Notes: a model not told the origin generated them from the sequence alone. DNA of 58,826 bases from Nostoc sp. FACHB-280 (GCF_014697615.1 NZ_JACJSD010000047.1:1-58826), one strand, 5' to 3'. Shown: positions 39,368-49,735, counted from the first letter of the stretch. Numbers and translations: made by a program.

Positions 39368-40064
39368 CTAATACCCTCGTCAGTATATTTCCTCCATGTT
39401 ATTCAATTTACTGGCAACGTTAAACATACTTATGAATTATTTAATTATTCAAATAATCTGTCGAAATGATATACCTAAGTCATTAATTATCAATCTTTCT
39501 CAAAAAAATATTGCAGTAAACACCATTAATAATGTTAAAAAATGTAAAGTTGGACTAACTTATTTTTAGAAAAATTTGAAAGCGTAAAAACCAAAAAACT
39601 ATTTACGAATAACTAAAATGATAAAACCTATAGTAATCTAGTTTATTTTAGAAATAATCTGTACAGCCTGAGAGTAAGGATTTAAGAGTCGGGAGTAGGA
39701 AAGAGTATTTTGTGGGAGTACTGTTTTTCAAAAATTAAATTACTATTCATACTTATATTTTTATTTTTATCTAGTTCTCTCATAATTGATATTTTCTTGA
39801 CAATTGTTTTTTAAATTTCGATTAAATCTGATTGTGGGATGGGCTTCTAGCTTATCTATTGGAGGCTTTTCGTCCCAAACCACAAACAAGCCACTAATAC
39901 CATTTCACTAAAAAAATGATCCAGATGGGCAAGCAGAGAAAGCAGAGGGGCATCGGACATGATATGACACAGATAAATTTATCCAATAGCAGAAATTGCA
40001 TCTGCGTTTATCTGCGGTTAAGTTGATCCAAATCCTCTTGCTCTGTTTTATCACGGTCACGCTA
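39368..40064. other. Intergenic region without genes
   Basis: About 700 bp, strongly AT-rich, between the coiled-coil gene and the methyltransferase gene. I see no open frame, repeat array or RNA that I can support. Confidence 0.5.
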
Positions 40065-40844
40065 CTACACTTTGATAGCGATAATGCGAATTCTGCGATA
40101 GTCGGCTATCCAAACATGATTTTTGTAAAGTGTAGGCTTGAGGTATTCTTCAACATCACGAATCACTTCTACTTGTTCCACAGCCGAAAGGTTAGTGAAA
40201 AAATTACTAGCAAACATTTCCAGCCAGTTTTTGATACCTGCTGTCTCATCGGCTAAGACAGTGGGACGGGGAAATAAGATAGCATGAGTAACTTCAAAGC
40301 CTTGTTTTTCAAGTAAATTACTATACTCATTTATGCTGGGAAAATACCAAGGATTTAAAGCTTGGGGGTGAGATAGACCAATTTTTTCCAAAGCCACATA
40401 CAAGGCTTGGACTATTAATTCTACGTTCCCTTTACCACCAAATTCCGCAACAAAACGTCCTCCTGGTTTGAGTGATTGATATATGGATGCGATCGCAGCA
40501 TCTGCTTCTTTAACCCAATGCAAGGTAGCATTAGAAAATACGGCATCAAATAGTTGGTCTATTTGCAAGTTACGGGCATCAGCAATTTCAAAACGTAAAT
40601 TAGGATAATTTTGTCGCGCCTTTTCAATCATTGTGGCGGCGCTATCAATTCCCCTCACCTCAGCGCCAGACTCGGCAATTTTGGCGGAAAGTTGCCCAGT
40701 TCCACAACCTAAATCTAAAATTATCTCTCCTGGTTTGGGGTTCAGCCATTGCAGTAAATCTTCGCCATATTGCCACACAAAAGCGTGTTTATCTTCATAA
40801 AGCAAAGCATTCCAATTATCTTTGGATGGCGAAATCTGATTCAT
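40065..40844 (-). CDS. Class I SAM-dependent methyltransferase
   Basis: A 259-residue soluble enzyme. Motif I is ILDLGCGTGQLS, the acidic end of beta-2 is VRGIDSA, and motif IV is FDAVFSNATLHWV, followed by LKPGGRFVAEFGG. This is the pattern of the trans-aconitate methyltransferase/UbiE-like group. The substrate is unknown. It is divergent from a LysR-type gene across 118 bp with a perfect inverted repeat, so the regulator probably controls it. Confidence 0.9.
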   Translation of the reverse strand: MNQISPSKDNWNALLYEDKHAFVWQYGEDLLQWLNPKPGEIILDLGCGTGQLSAKIAESGAEVRGIDSAATMIEKARQNYPNLRFEIADARNLQIDQLFDAVFSNATLHWVKEADAAIASIYQSLKPGGRFVAEFGGKGNVELIVQALYVALEKIGLSHPQALNPWYFPSINEYSNLLEKQGFEVTHAILFPRPTVLADETAGIKNWLEMFASNFFTNLSAVEQVEVIRDVEEYLKPTLYKNHVWIADYRRIRIIAIKV

Positions 40845-40930
40845 ATTGAGTGAAATTCCGTGCGTTGATTGCTTAATATCTACAGTAAAAAAGATTTCTA
40901 TTGATGTCCAATATATTTTTATACTGTGAT

Positions 40931-40949
40931 TAATATTTAAAAAATATTA
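40931..40949. promoter_or_regulatory. Candidate LysR operator between methyltransferase and LysR genes
   Basis: TAATATTT-AAA-AAATATTA-type symmetry: TAATATTT is matched by its exact complement AAATATTA three bases later. It lies 14 bases before the LysR ATG in the shared divergent region. The spacing fits the T-N11-A rule of LysR boxes. AT-richness makes a chance match possible. Confidence 0.5.
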
Positions 40950-40962
40950 GTTGTCCTTACCA

Positions 40963-41847
40963 ATGGAATTACGCCATCTGCGCTACTTTGTGACGTTGGC
41001 AGAAGAATTACACTTTGGCAAAGCTGCCGAAAAACTGCATATTGCCCAACCTCCTCTCAGTCAACAAATTCGCCAACTAGAGACAGAATTAGGATTTGAA
41101 CTGTTTCACCGCACAAAACGCCATGTACAGTTAACAACAGCAGGGCAAGTATTTTTAGGTGAAGTACAGCAAATTCTTCACCAATTACAACAAGCAATTC
41201 AAATCGGACAACAAACTAGTCGTGGCGAAGTGGGAAAATTAGTAGTTGGCTTTGTCAGTTCCACTGCGTATAATATTTTGCCATCTATACTCAAAAATTA
41301 TCGCAACTGCGTTCCTGGAGTAAATCTAGAGTTACATGAATTAACTACAGATCAACAACTAGATTGGTTGCAAGAAGGACGAATGGATGTTGGTTTTATC
41401 CGTCCTCCTGTTGAAGACAATAAATTTAGCTGGGAAACGATTTTTCAAGAGTCGCTCGTGGTAGCTTTACCAGAGACGCATATTCTGGCGAAGCAATCTC
41501 AAATTAGTTTGACATTCCTAGCTAATGAAGGGTTTATTTTATTTCCCCGAAAATTAGCGCCTGGACTCTACGATTTAATTATCAGTCTTTGTCAGCAATC
41601 AGGTTTTAGTCCGAATGTTGTGCAAGAAGCGATTCAGATGCAAACCATTGTCAGTATCGTAGCAGCAGAAATGGGAGTAGCGATCGTGCCAGCATCATTA
41701 CAAAATTTGCAAAGAACAGGAGTAGTGTATAAATACATTGAAGAATCTACTCCAAAAGTAACAATTGCAATGATTTGGCGTAGTTGTGAGGTATCTTCAA
41801 CTGTGCGGAAATTTGTGGAGATAGTCAGGCAAAGTAGTAGGAGATAG
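40963..41847 (+). CDS. LysR-family transcription regulator
   Basis: About 294 residues from ATG 40963 (MELRHLRYFVTLAEE), the usual family start; a TTG four codons upstream is less likely. An N-terminal winged HTH (FGKAAEKLHIAQPPLSQQIRQLE) precedes a two-lobed effector domain (about 90-294). The architecture resembles the CbnR/BenM branch (aromatic effectors). In cyanobacteria, relatives regulate carbon or unknown targets. The effector is unknown. Divergent from the methyltransferase. The stop codon TAG lies in a GATAGGT-type array. Confidence 0.9.
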   Translation: MELRHLRYFVTLAEELHFGKAAEKLHIAQPPLSQQIRQLETELGFELFHRTKRHVQLTTAGQVFLGEVQQILHQLQQAIQIGQQTSRGEVGKLVVGFVSSTAYNILPSILKNYRNCVPGVNLELHELTTDQQLDWLQEGRMDVGFIRPPVEDNKFSWETIFQESLVVALPETHILAKQSQISLTFLANEGFILFPRKLAPGLYDLIISLCQQSGFSPNVVQEAIQMQTIVSIVAAEMGVAIVPASLQNLQRTGVVYKYIEESTPKVTIAMIWRSCEVSSTVRKFVEIVRQSSRR

Positions 41848-42096
41848 GTAACAGGTTAGAGGTGACAGAGTAATTATTTTACAAACAGGATTTACGCAAA
41901 AGTTATGGAAAAACAAACCACAGAGGCGCAGAGGTCACAGAGAAATGAGAGTTTGAGAGATTTTTTGCCAAATTCCTAACAAATTAGCTCAAAACGAAAA
42001 ATTCAGGTTTGAAGAAGGGTGTAGGGGTCTTAGGTATTCAGAACCCTTACACCCCATTTCAACAACTAACCTTTGTGCGTTAGTCCTGAATTAAAA

Positions 42097-43833
42097 TTAC
42101 GCCGGATAGATCCTTAAGCGGCGATTAGGTTCTTCGCCAAAACTATGGGATTTGAGGCGATAATGTTCTACCAACTCATGCTGCATTTTGCGAACTTGGG
42201 GAGAACGGGGCAGTAACTCAACTGGCTGTCCTTTAGGAATGACAATTTGCTCGACTGCAAGTCTAGCTTCCTCTAAGGCATCAATTTCGTCATCGCTGCC
42301 ACTGTGCAGAAAAAGTTGCAATTCGCGGTCATCAGCGATTTCTGGGTCGTCGATGTTGAGCAGCCGTCTCAGCCCACGAGTAATTTGCGGAATGGTGCTG
42401 GCTTTAATCATGTGGATAGGCACATGACGGGCTTTGGCCATTTGCCGTAGTTTAGCGTGGTTTTTGACATGCGATCGCAATGCCAAAATTGCATCAGCAC
42501 TGTCGATGTCTTTTGTCAAGACCACAGGCAAAGTCAGCACACTAACTACCTGTTCTAATTGGTGGCGACTCACCCCATAAGGATAAACATGCAGTGGCAA
42601 ATCTTCCCCGTTGGGGCCAGCATTCTTCGTGGCTGCGAAATCAATGGTGTCGGAGTAGTTAAAGGATTCCTCTAGCAAGCGGTCAAACTCACTCTGTCCA
42701 GTTGTCTTTTCCCGCTCTAGGGTCAATGGCGGAAGTGCCACCATCTGTCCCGATGCCCGCCAGCCACCAGACTGTCGCCCAGAGGAGAAAGTGTCTTCCC
42801 CACTCGCTAGATGACCACCACGACCATTCACCACCGATAGCTGTCGAGTCATGACAACTTTGCCATTGTCATCCACAGTGCGGGTTTGGGGGCTGGGTTG
42901 CCGTCCACGTAATAAAGTATCTACTGTGTCAGCAACACTTTCGTGAACTACCCAACGCTGCCGTTCTAACATCTCTACAGCAATTTCAAAGGTAGGGGGA
43001 GCTTTACGCTCTAACACCGTTTTTTGGGAACCGCGCCTTCTGGCTTCGTCGTCTCCCAGCGTCACAGCTTGAATTCCACCAACCAAATCAGAAAGTGTGG
43101 GGTTTTTGATCAAGTTTTCAATTTGGTTCCCATGAGCAGTGCCAACTAACTGCACACCACGTTCGGCAATGGTACGCGCTGCTAAAGCTTCCAGTTCTGT
43201 GCCGATTTCATCAATCACAATCACTTCTGGCATGTGGTTTTCCACGGCCTCAATCATGACTTGATGCTGAAGTTCTGGATGAGCTACTTGCATCCTTCTC
43301 GCACGACCAATGGCAGGGTGAGCAACATCGCCATCTCCCGCAATTTCGTTGGAGGTGTCGATAATTACTACTCGTTTGTTTAACTCATCTGCCAACACAC
43401 GAGCAATTTCCCGCAGGGCAGTAGTTTTACCCACACCTGGACGACCCAGCATGAGAATGGATTTACCTGTTTCTACCAAATCGCGGATCATACCGATAGT
43501 ACCGAATACCGCACGACCAACACGACAGGTTAAGCCAATTATCTTACCATTACGATTGCGGATAGCACTGATCCGATGCAAAGTTTGCTCAATTCCTGCT
43601 CGATTATCTCCGCCAAATGTGCCGACTCGCTGAATGCAATCATCAATTTGTGCTTGAGTTACGGGTGTTTCACTCAGATACTCAGCTTGATTAGGAAAGC
43701 GAGCTTCTGGGCGACGACCCAAATCCAAGACTACTTCAACTAAACTATCTCGCTGAGGATGATTTTCTAGTACTTGTCGCAAGTCTTGGGGCAAGATGTC
43801 TAATAACTTTTGGAGATCGTCTTTAATCGTCAT
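42097..43833 (-). CDS. Ycf45-like AAA ATPase with R3H domain
   Basis: About 578 residues from MTIKDDLQKLL; a longer frame (to 43920) overlaps ldpA and has an odd Ser-rich start, so I reject it. The N-terminal part has a SpoIIIAA-like ATPase core with Walker A GRPGVGKTT and Walker B VIVIDEIGTE. A linker and a C-terminal R3H-type nucleic-acid domain ending EEPNRRLRIYPA follow. Homologues occur in algal plastids as Ycf45. Single-stranded nucleic acid binding is likely; the process is unknown. It lies 40 bp downstream of ldpA, so the two are probably one operon. Confidence 0.88.
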   Translation of the reverse strand: MTIKDDLQKLLDILPQDLRQVLENHPQRDSLVEVVLDLGRRPEARFPNQAEYLSETPVTQAQIDDCIQRVGTFGGDNRAGIEQTLHRISAIRNRNGKIIGLTCRVGRAVFGTIGMIRDLVETGKSILMLGRPGVGKTTALREIARVLADELNKRVVIIDTSNEIAGDGDVAHPAIGRARRMQVAHPELQHQVMIEAVENHMPEVIVIDEIGTELEALAARTIAERGVQLVGTAHGNQIENLIKNPTLSDLVGGIQAVTLGDDEARRRGSQKTVLERKAPPTFEIAVEMLERQRWVVHESVADTVDTLLRGRQPSPQTRTVDDNGKVVMTRQLSVVNGRGGHLASGEDTFSSGRQSGGWRASGQMVALPPLTLEREKTTGQSEFDRLLEESFNYSDTIDFAATKNAGPNGEDLPLHVYPYGVSRHQLEQVVSVLTLPVVLTKDIDSADAILALRSHVKNHAKLRQMAKARHVPIHMIKASTIPQITRGLRRLLNIDDPEIADDRELQLFLHSGSDDEIDALEEARLAVEQIVIPKGQPVELLPRSPQVRKMQHELVEHYRLKSHSFGEEPNRRLRIYPA

Positions 43834-43873
43834 GCTTTCTATGGTGACGTTTTGAGAGATAACGAACGAGCGA

Positions 43874-45034
43874 TTATCGCTCTTGCTGTGACTTGATCTG
43901 GGAAACGAGAGAATGGGCAAGCCCTACAGCTTCCCACAATAAGTCTGGTTCTGATTCCAGGCGGACATTCCCTTTAACACTGGTGTGACTCACCTCCTTA
44001 TTCTCCAACTGTTCGAGAATTGGCGACAGCAATACACGGGCATAGCTTCCGTAGGCGACTCCTGCAATTGAGGCAGAGGGGCAGGGGGCGGGGGGCAGAG
44101 GGGAAAATTCTTCTCCCTTACTCCCTGCTCCCTGCTCCCCTGCTTCCTTAAGTAGTCCCATTGCCTTTAACTTAGCAACGGTGTAGCTATTTGTGCCACC
44201 TGCTAACTGCACATATCCGGGTAGGTTGGCTGCCAAAACTTTTTGTCCCAATTTGACTGCCGCCGTAGTGGTACCATCTCCAATATCACCACTCATCGGA
44301 CGACCATCGGTTTGCCAAATTAAGGTATGAGGACGCGGGATAATTAGGTCATAAATTGCTTTTAAGTAATCAATCATGCCTTCGCCATCAGGACAACTGA
44401 TAGCCAATAACTGAAGTTGTTCAGCCCAAGGTGAAATTGCTTGCCATAATTTTTGAAATTCTACTAATCTGCCGACTTGTGTATGAATTTCTACGGCATT
44501 TACTCCTGTGGAAATTACCATTGGCGCGATCGCCTCTGGTGTTGACATATATGATCTAGTATAAATTATATCGTAAGGGCATAATGGGATGCAACGACCA
44601 CAACCGTAACATTTCTGAGATTCAACCCCGGAAAAATTATCTGGTTTCCGGTTAAATGCGATCGCCTGTGCTGGACAAACTCGCTCACATGGTCTAGGAC
44701 AGTCAGAGGGACAATGAACGGCATCAAACTCGGCTTTGCGAAAATGGGGATCTTCACCATCATTCAAACTCACCATTAACAAAGGCGAACTCCCTTGATA
44801 GTTGAAACCTCGTTCTTGGGCTTCTCTTGTCAGGTTTTTAGCTGCTTGCAATCCGGCTTTAGCTGCTGCTATCACCGCCGGATCAGCAGCCACATCTATA
44901 CAGTCAGTGCCCGCCAAAGTGTAGGCTAAAGTTAAACTTCTGACTGCTGGCAGATGTTGGTAGCTGGCTCCACAAATGAGCTTGAACCAGCGACCGTTTT
45001 CCAGGGAATGTAAAGGGGCAAACAAATCAGTCAC
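43874..45034 (-). CDS. ldpA: LdpA, Fe-S protein of the circadian input pathway
   Basis: A 386-residue protein with two cysteine clusters (CPSDCPRPCERVCP near residue 110 and CYGCGRCIPLCPYD near 143) for two 4Fe-4S centres. A C-terminal LdpA domain follows. In Synechococcus, LdpA senses redox state and adjusts the circadian period. Residues about 295-322 (G/E/S/P-rich, ending PPAPCPS) interrupt an otherwise smooth domain and are encoded by a heptamer array, an in-frame repeat insertion. It lies upstream of the Ycf45-like gene with a 40-bp gap. Confidence 0.9.
   Translation of the reverse strand: MTDLFAPLHSLENGRWFKLICGASYQHLPAVRSLTLAYTLAGTDCIDVAADPAVIAAAKAGLQAAKNLTREAQERGFNYQGSSPLLMVSLNDGEDPHFRKAEFDAVHCPSDCPRPCERVCPAQAIAFNRKPDNFSGVESQKCYGCGRCIPLCPYDIIYTRSYMSTPEAIAPMVISTGVNAVEIHTQVGRLVEFQKLWQAISPWAEQLQLLAISCPDGEGMIDYLKAIYDLIIPRPHTLIWQTDGRPMSGDIGDGTTTAAVKLGQKVLAANLPGYVQLAGGTNSYTVAKLKAMGLLKEAGEQGAGSKGEEFSPLPPAPCPSASIAGVAYGSYARVLLSPILEQLENKEVSHTSVKGNVRLESEPDLLWEAVGLAHSLVSQIKSQQER
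44071..44150. repeat. Heptamer array CCCTGCT inside ldpA
   Basis: G-rich (GGGGCAGGGGGCGGGGGGC) and CTCCCTGCTCCCTGCTCCC segments of the intergenic STRR type sit in frame within ldpA, adding about 28 codons. Confidence 0.8.
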
Positions 45035-45352
45035 ATCTCTATTATGCTTTTATGTAACTGAAAATAGTAGTCTTTAATCAATAAAATTTTTTTTGACACT
45101 ATTTTGACTTTCTGAGTAACCAGACTCTCACTTTTGACAGGTAATGTCAATCAAATGCTGCAAGGAATTCTCGTGTTACCGAGAACAAATCGATATATTC
45201 TTTATATTTTAAATCATGTAATTTTTATTACTCAGATATGTTTTGATTAGGGAGTAGAGAGGAGGAAAAAATTTTCGACTGCGTTGGCAGGTGTTTAAAT
45301 ACTGCTCTGCTGTTCCCTATTGTCTTTAACATAAAGTATAAAGATTCTATCT
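45035..45352. other. Intergenic region upstream of ldpA
   Basis: About 318 bp, AT-rich, with no gene. It is the promoter side of ldpA and the 3' side of the REC-GGDEF-EAL gene. No clear terminator is seen. Confidence 0.45.
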
Positions 45353-47188
45353 TTACCACTGAGGTATAGATGTAATAAAGTCAACTACTGCTTCTGGGTT
45401 TAAAGGTTGAGAAAACAGAAAACCTTGAGCAAAGTCACAGTTTAAACTTCTTAATTTTACTATTTGTTCTTGGGTTTCCACACCTTCAGCAATCACAGTC
45501 ATACTCATTGATTTAGCAATACTAATTATTGTTGGTACCAGTCCCAGATTATCTTGATAAAACTGCATTCTGGTAATAAATGACTTATCAATTTTCAATG
45601 AATCTAAAGGCAAACTGTGGATATAACTGAGAGAAGAATAGCCAGTACCAAAATCATCCATTACTAATTTGATGTTACGCTGTTTAATTTCTTCAATAAT
45701 GCTTCTCACAACATGAGTGTTTTCCATAATCACACTTTCAGTAATTTCTAATTCTAGATTTTTTGGATTAACTTTTGTGTCATGAATAATTTGGTCAATT
45801 TGTGTAATTAAGTTGGACTGGGTAAAAAGACGCGCACTTAAATTAACACTCATGGTTAAGTTTTTAGGAATATCTGGATGCTCTTGCCACATCCGTAATT
45901 GCTGACAAGCTGATTGCAAAACCCAAATATCAAGGTCGTTAATTAAACCTGTTTCTTCTGCTATAGGAATAAACTCTGTAGGAGCCATTAAACCCCTAAC
46001 AGGATGTTGCCAACGCACTAATGCTTCAAATCCAGCAATTTGACCAGTACTTAATGCAATAATTGGTTGATAGTTAATAATCAGTTCGCCTCTTTCAATT
46101 GCTCGCCGCAGATCATTTTCAATTTCTAACAGTTGAATTGCTTCTTGATACATTGCTGGGTCAAAGACTTTATAACGGGCTTTTCCTTGAGCTTTGGCAC
46201 GATACATTGCGGTGTCAGCATCGCGTAATAAATACTCTGGTTTTTCGTAATCTTTACAACCCCAATTAATGCCGATACTAGCATTCATGAATACTTCATA
46301 TCTAGACAATTTAAATGTCATGGATAGTTCTTTTAGCATGAGTTCGGCAACTTGAATAGCAGAATTAACGTCTGAAATATTTTCCAGAAGAATTCCAAAT
46401 TCATCACCGCCTAGTCGTGCTAGGGTATCACCAGGATTCAGGCATGATTGCAGGCGATGAGCGATCGCAATCAGTAATTCATCTCCCACTAGATGGCCGA
46501 GAGAATCATTGACAACTTTGAAGCGATCGCAATCTAAATATAGGACAGCAAAATGATAGTTTTGATCTTCTCTAGCCAGGTTAAGAGCTTTTCCTAGTTG
46601 TCTTAAAAATAAAACTCGGTTTGGTAATCCTGTAAGTGCGTCATGTAGAACTATATCCAGTAATTTATCTTGCAATTGTTGCCGAGAAACAATCTCTCGT
46701 TGCAGTTTTTGCAAAGCATTTTCTAACTCCCAAGTCCGAGACTTAACTCTTTGTTCTAGTTCTGTATTCAGTCTTAAAATTTCTAATCTTGCTTGTCTTA
46801 GTTCGAGTTGATTTTGGACACGCACTACAACCTCTTCAAACTCAAAGGGTTTAGTAATATAGTCCACTCCCCCTAATCTAAAACCTTTAATTTTATCGAA
46901 AACATCATCTAAAGCACTAATAAAAATTACGGGAATATCTGCGGTTAAATCCCAACTCTTAAACCGCCGACAAACTTCATAGCCGTCAATTTCTGGCATC
47001 ATAATATCAAGTAAAATTAGATCCGGTAAAACAGTTTGACAAGCAGTTAAAGCCATTTGCCAGTTTAACGCTTTACGGACGTTGTATCCTTTTCTAGCCA
47101 GTAGGGAGGATAAAACTCTCAAGTTATCTGCCTTGTCGTCAATTATTAAGATATCTTTTTTATCCGGGTCTAACTGCTGGTGGTTCAT
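45353..47188 (-). CDS. Response regulator with GGDEF and EAL domains
   Basis: A 611-residue cytoplasmic protein. The receiver (about 12-128, acceptor D61 in LLDIMMPEIDG) is followed by a coiled linker (about 130-180), then a diguanylate cyclase domain with an intact GGDEF site (about 260) and a phosphodiesterase domain with intact EAL (near 387) and the DDFGTGYSS metal-site loop. Both cyclic-di-GMP making and breaking could therefore be active; which one dominates cannot be told. No kinase is adjacent. Confidence 0.95.
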   Translation of the reverse strand: MNHQQLDPDKKDILIIDDKADNLRVLSSLLARKGYNVRKALNWQMALTACQTVLPDLILLDIMMPEIDGYEVCRRFKSWDLTADIPVIFISALDDVFDKIKGFRLGGVDYITKPFEFEEVVVRVQNQLELRQARLEILRLNTELEQRVKSRTWELENALQKLQREIVSRQQLQDKLLDIVLHDALTGLPNRVLFLRQLGKALNLAREDQNYHFAVLYLDCDRFKVVNDSLGHLVGDELLIAIAHRLQSCLNPGDTLARLGGDEFGILLENISDVNSAIQVAELMLKELSMTFKLSRYEVFMNASIGINWGCKDYEKPEYLLRDADTAMYRAKAQGKARYKVFDPAMYQEAIQLLEIENDLRRAIERGELIINYQPIIALSTGQIAGFEALVRWQHPVRGLMAPTEFIPIAEETGLINDLDIWVLQSACQQLRMWQEHPDIPKNLTMSVNLSARLFTQSNLITQIDQIIHDTKVNPKNLELEITESVIMENTHVVRSIIEEIKQRNIKLVMDDFGTGYSSLSYIHSLPLDSLKIDKSFITRMQFYQDNLGLVPTIISIAKSMSMTVIAEGVETQEQIVKLRSLNCDFAQGFLFSQPLNPEAVVDFITSIPQW

Positions 47189-48280
47189 TACATCTTGCTG
47201 CTATTCAATTCCCTAATTTTCTTGAACTGATATTTATTATCTAAATTGTTTAAAACCCGGCACATTTGATTGTAATCTTATCCTTAAAATATTTTTTCCT
47301 GGGAGCGCAGATTTGATTTTCTGCCTTGCATTTGTAAGATCACTTGGACACCGTGATGAAATAGGCATCTTGCCTGTTCGATAAAAATCATCTGGAAATT
47401 CAGTAATACTGAGTTTTCTAACTGGGCTAAGAGCTGTGTTACCGCTGTATTTTATTTTGTAATGAAAGAAAGATAAACCAACAGACTCATCACGACTCTC
47501 ATTTGCCAGATAAAGGGCTTAATTATAACTAATCTCACAGGTATCTTGGCATAAACATTGGTAATGAGGCGGTGAAACGATTGAGCCAGATGAAGTTTAG
47601 ATATCATGGTTATTAGATGTTTCCCTAGCTCTGATTGTGGATAACTCAAGCAATATCAGATACATGTTTTGCTCCGGGTTATTACTATTTGCTAAGTTCA
47701 AACCTATAAAGGATATTACTATTTTTAGTATAAAGATTTACTTTTGCCAAGTTCTACGCATATATAAAATAAGCAGATTTATGATTATACTAAGCCACGA
47801 AACTTGGTGACGGCATCAGAATTTAGAATATTGTGGAGTTTGGGATTGTAAATTTTGTCATGATTGACTGGTAAGCTTTTGGGTAATTCATCTATTGCAA
47901 TCATCTTGGAATTTGGCATTACTTTATCTAGCTTGCTGATATATTAAAGGTACTGTTTAGCCAAAATCAAAAATAGATGAACACTTATTTACTCAAGTCT
48001 TTGGGAGCAAATTTGAATTGAGATATTGCCAGTAAAAAGGTTACAAGCATCGCACTTGCAGCTAAAAGCCTGATAATAAGTGACTGCCAACAAAAAAGAT
48101 ATACAGTCACTGTTTAGGCTAAGGGCAAAGGGAAAAACAAAAAGTTTTTTTAGGAAATTGGATGTTTTATTTTCTGCAAGTCCCTCAATATTCAAATTTT
48201 TTTAACACAATTGCATAATAACCTAACAGTCATTCAATTATTTATATTAATAAAATTTAAGTTTAATATTTTAAATTTTA
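47189..48280. other. 1.1-kb region without a supported gene
   Basis: Two minus-strand open frames of 65 and 68 codons lie here (47452-47649 and 47989-48195). Neither has a recognisable domain, a ribosome site or a coherent neighbour. The base composition is AT-rich intergenic. I see no repeat array. Decayed genes cannot be excluded. Confidence 0.5.
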
Positions 48281-49078
48281 TTAATTAATATCAGAGATAA
48301 TTTCGATTTCATCACCAATTTGTAATAATTCTCCAGATTCTGATGTTGGTAATCTGGTATTTACACTCAACCGATAAAAATGATTAAAGTGGGATAAATT
48401 GATTGAGTTTGGTAATGTTGCTTGTCGCTTTTGGATAAATATTTTTTGGAAATTGGGGTAAACCAAGGCTGAGTCTGGATGCTTTGTTGGCACTACACAA
48501 CGCTGGCATGGGTTGACTCCGAAAAACCGCACATTTCCCACTCGAAAGGCTACTAATTTATCTGGTTCACTAAATAGATGATCTTCCCAAAAAGGTGGCA
48601 CACCTGCGATTTCAATGTTGGCACGTATCCGACGACGCATTTCATCGACAGTGACACCCGGAAACCATGAAGCAACTTCGGTTAAAGTTGCTGTACTAAT
48701 TATTGTTGGGCCAGGAGAATCTGTATCATCAGGAAAACCCATAAGTGAGTTTTGGATGATGGTAAGAGAAAACCCAAAAAAATCACTTAAAGCTGCGGTT
48801 AATTTTTCTCTGTCTGTATTTAAATTAAAAACTAATGATGAATCCTGGTCAGGGATTTTCAGAGAGACTGTTTGATTGTCAGAGGTGTTTGGATAAACCG
48901 CTCGCAGTAAATGAATTTTGGGATGACGCTTACCATTAACAAATTTACCTTGTGCATCAAAAATAGCGAACTCGCGATCGCCTTTCAATGCGCCACTAGA
49001 CAAAACCTCGGCTTGTGCCACTTCTACCCCATCTAGTGACTTAATTGGGTAAATTAAGATTTTGGCTAGGTACGGCAT
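48281..49078 (-). CDS. MOSC-domain protein
   Basis: A 265-residue protein with an N-terminal MOSC beta-barrel (YPIKSLDGVEVAQAEVL) and a C-terminal MOSC domain carrying the expected cysteine in NPCQRCVVPTKH. MOSC proteins handle sulphur bound to molybdenum cofactor or reduce N-hydroxylated compounds (mARC/YcbX). The layout fits YcbX-like proteins without the ferredoxin domain. It begins 15 bp after the stop of lepB on the same strand, so the two probably share a transcript. Confidence 0.9.
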   Translation of the reverse strand: MPYLAKILIYPIKSLDGVEVAQAEVLSSGALKGDREFAIFDAQGKFVNGKRHPKIHLLRAVYPNTSDNQTVSLKIPDQDSSLVFNLNTDREKLTAALSDFFGFSLTIIQNSLMGFPDDTDSPGPTIISTATLTEVASWFPGVTVDEMRRRIRANIEIAGVPPFWEDHLFSEPDKLVAFRVGNVRFFGVNPCQRCVVPTKHPDSALVYPNFQKIFIQKRQATLPNSINLSHFNHFYRLSVNTRLPTSESGELLQIGDEIEIISDIN

Positions 49079-49093
49079 TTCCAGATGACTTGG

Positions 49094-49735
49094 TTAGGGG
49101 TATAAGGGTGATTTATCAATGCCACCAACATGGTTTAATGGCCAAAAGCGCAGTACAGCCCGACCGATAATATTTTCGCGGGGTACAACACCCCAACAAC
49201 GACTATCGTAACTGCTGTTCCGGTTGTCACCTAATACTAGGTAGGAATTTGGCGGTATTGTCTGTGGTTTTGCTAAAAAGGCTGGTTGCTGTCCAGAGGT
49301 GCAAACATCAACCACTGTACTCTGGCTAGAACTTAAATAAGTCTCTTCATCCAGGGGTTTGTTATTAATGTAGACTTTACCATCACGCAGTTCTACTGTT
49401 TCTCCTGGTAAGCCAATGACACGTTTAATAAACGCATCTTGATATTGTTCACGCTTGAGTTCGTCAGTGGGTGAAAAAACCACAATATCTCCCCGTTGGG
49501 GGTTGGCAAACTTATACTTCAACTTATCAACAATAATCTTGTCTGCTTCCCACTGGTTTTGAGTGCCATGTAAAGTTGGTTCCATTGAACCAGAAGGAAT
49601 CCAGCGGGCTTCAGCAACAAAAGTACGAATCCCTAGGGCAAGAACGATACTTAATACAACTGTTCTACCCAGTTCGGCAATCCAGGAATTATCGGGTTTT
49701 TGACTAGAATTTTGATCAGACACTTGATTTTGCAT
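49094..49735 (-). CDS. lepB: Signal peptidase I
   Basis: A 213-residue membrane protease that removes signal peptides from exported proteins. One N-terminal membrane helix (TVVLSIVLALGIRTFVA) is followed by the catalytic Ser50 (SGSMEPTL) and the general base Lys104 (IKRVIGLPGE). The conserved GDNRNSSYDSR box is near the C terminus. Full length for a cyanobacterial type. It is upstream of the MOSC gene in an apparent two-gene unit and divergent from pyrC. Confidence 0.95.
   Translation of the reverse strand: MQNQVSDQNSSQKPDNSWIAELGRTVVLSIVLALGIRTFVAEARWIPSGSMEPTLHGTQNQWEADKIIVDKLKYKFANPQRGDIVVFSPTDELKREQYQDAFIKRVIGLPGETVELRDGKVYINNKPLDEETYLSSSQSTVVDVCTSGQQPAFLAKPQTIPPNSYLVLGDNRNSSYDSRCWGVVPRENIIGRAVLRFWPLNHVGGIDKSPLYP

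Noticed and set aside
42097-43920. Longer start of the Ycf45-like protein (MPILSFPRSS)
   Set aside because: It would overlap ldpA by 47 bases with a non-family Ser-rich leader; ATG 43833 fits better.
47452-48195. Two minus-strand frames of 65 and 68 codons
   Set aside because: No recognisable domain, ribosome site or operon context; left as possible decay in the region entry.
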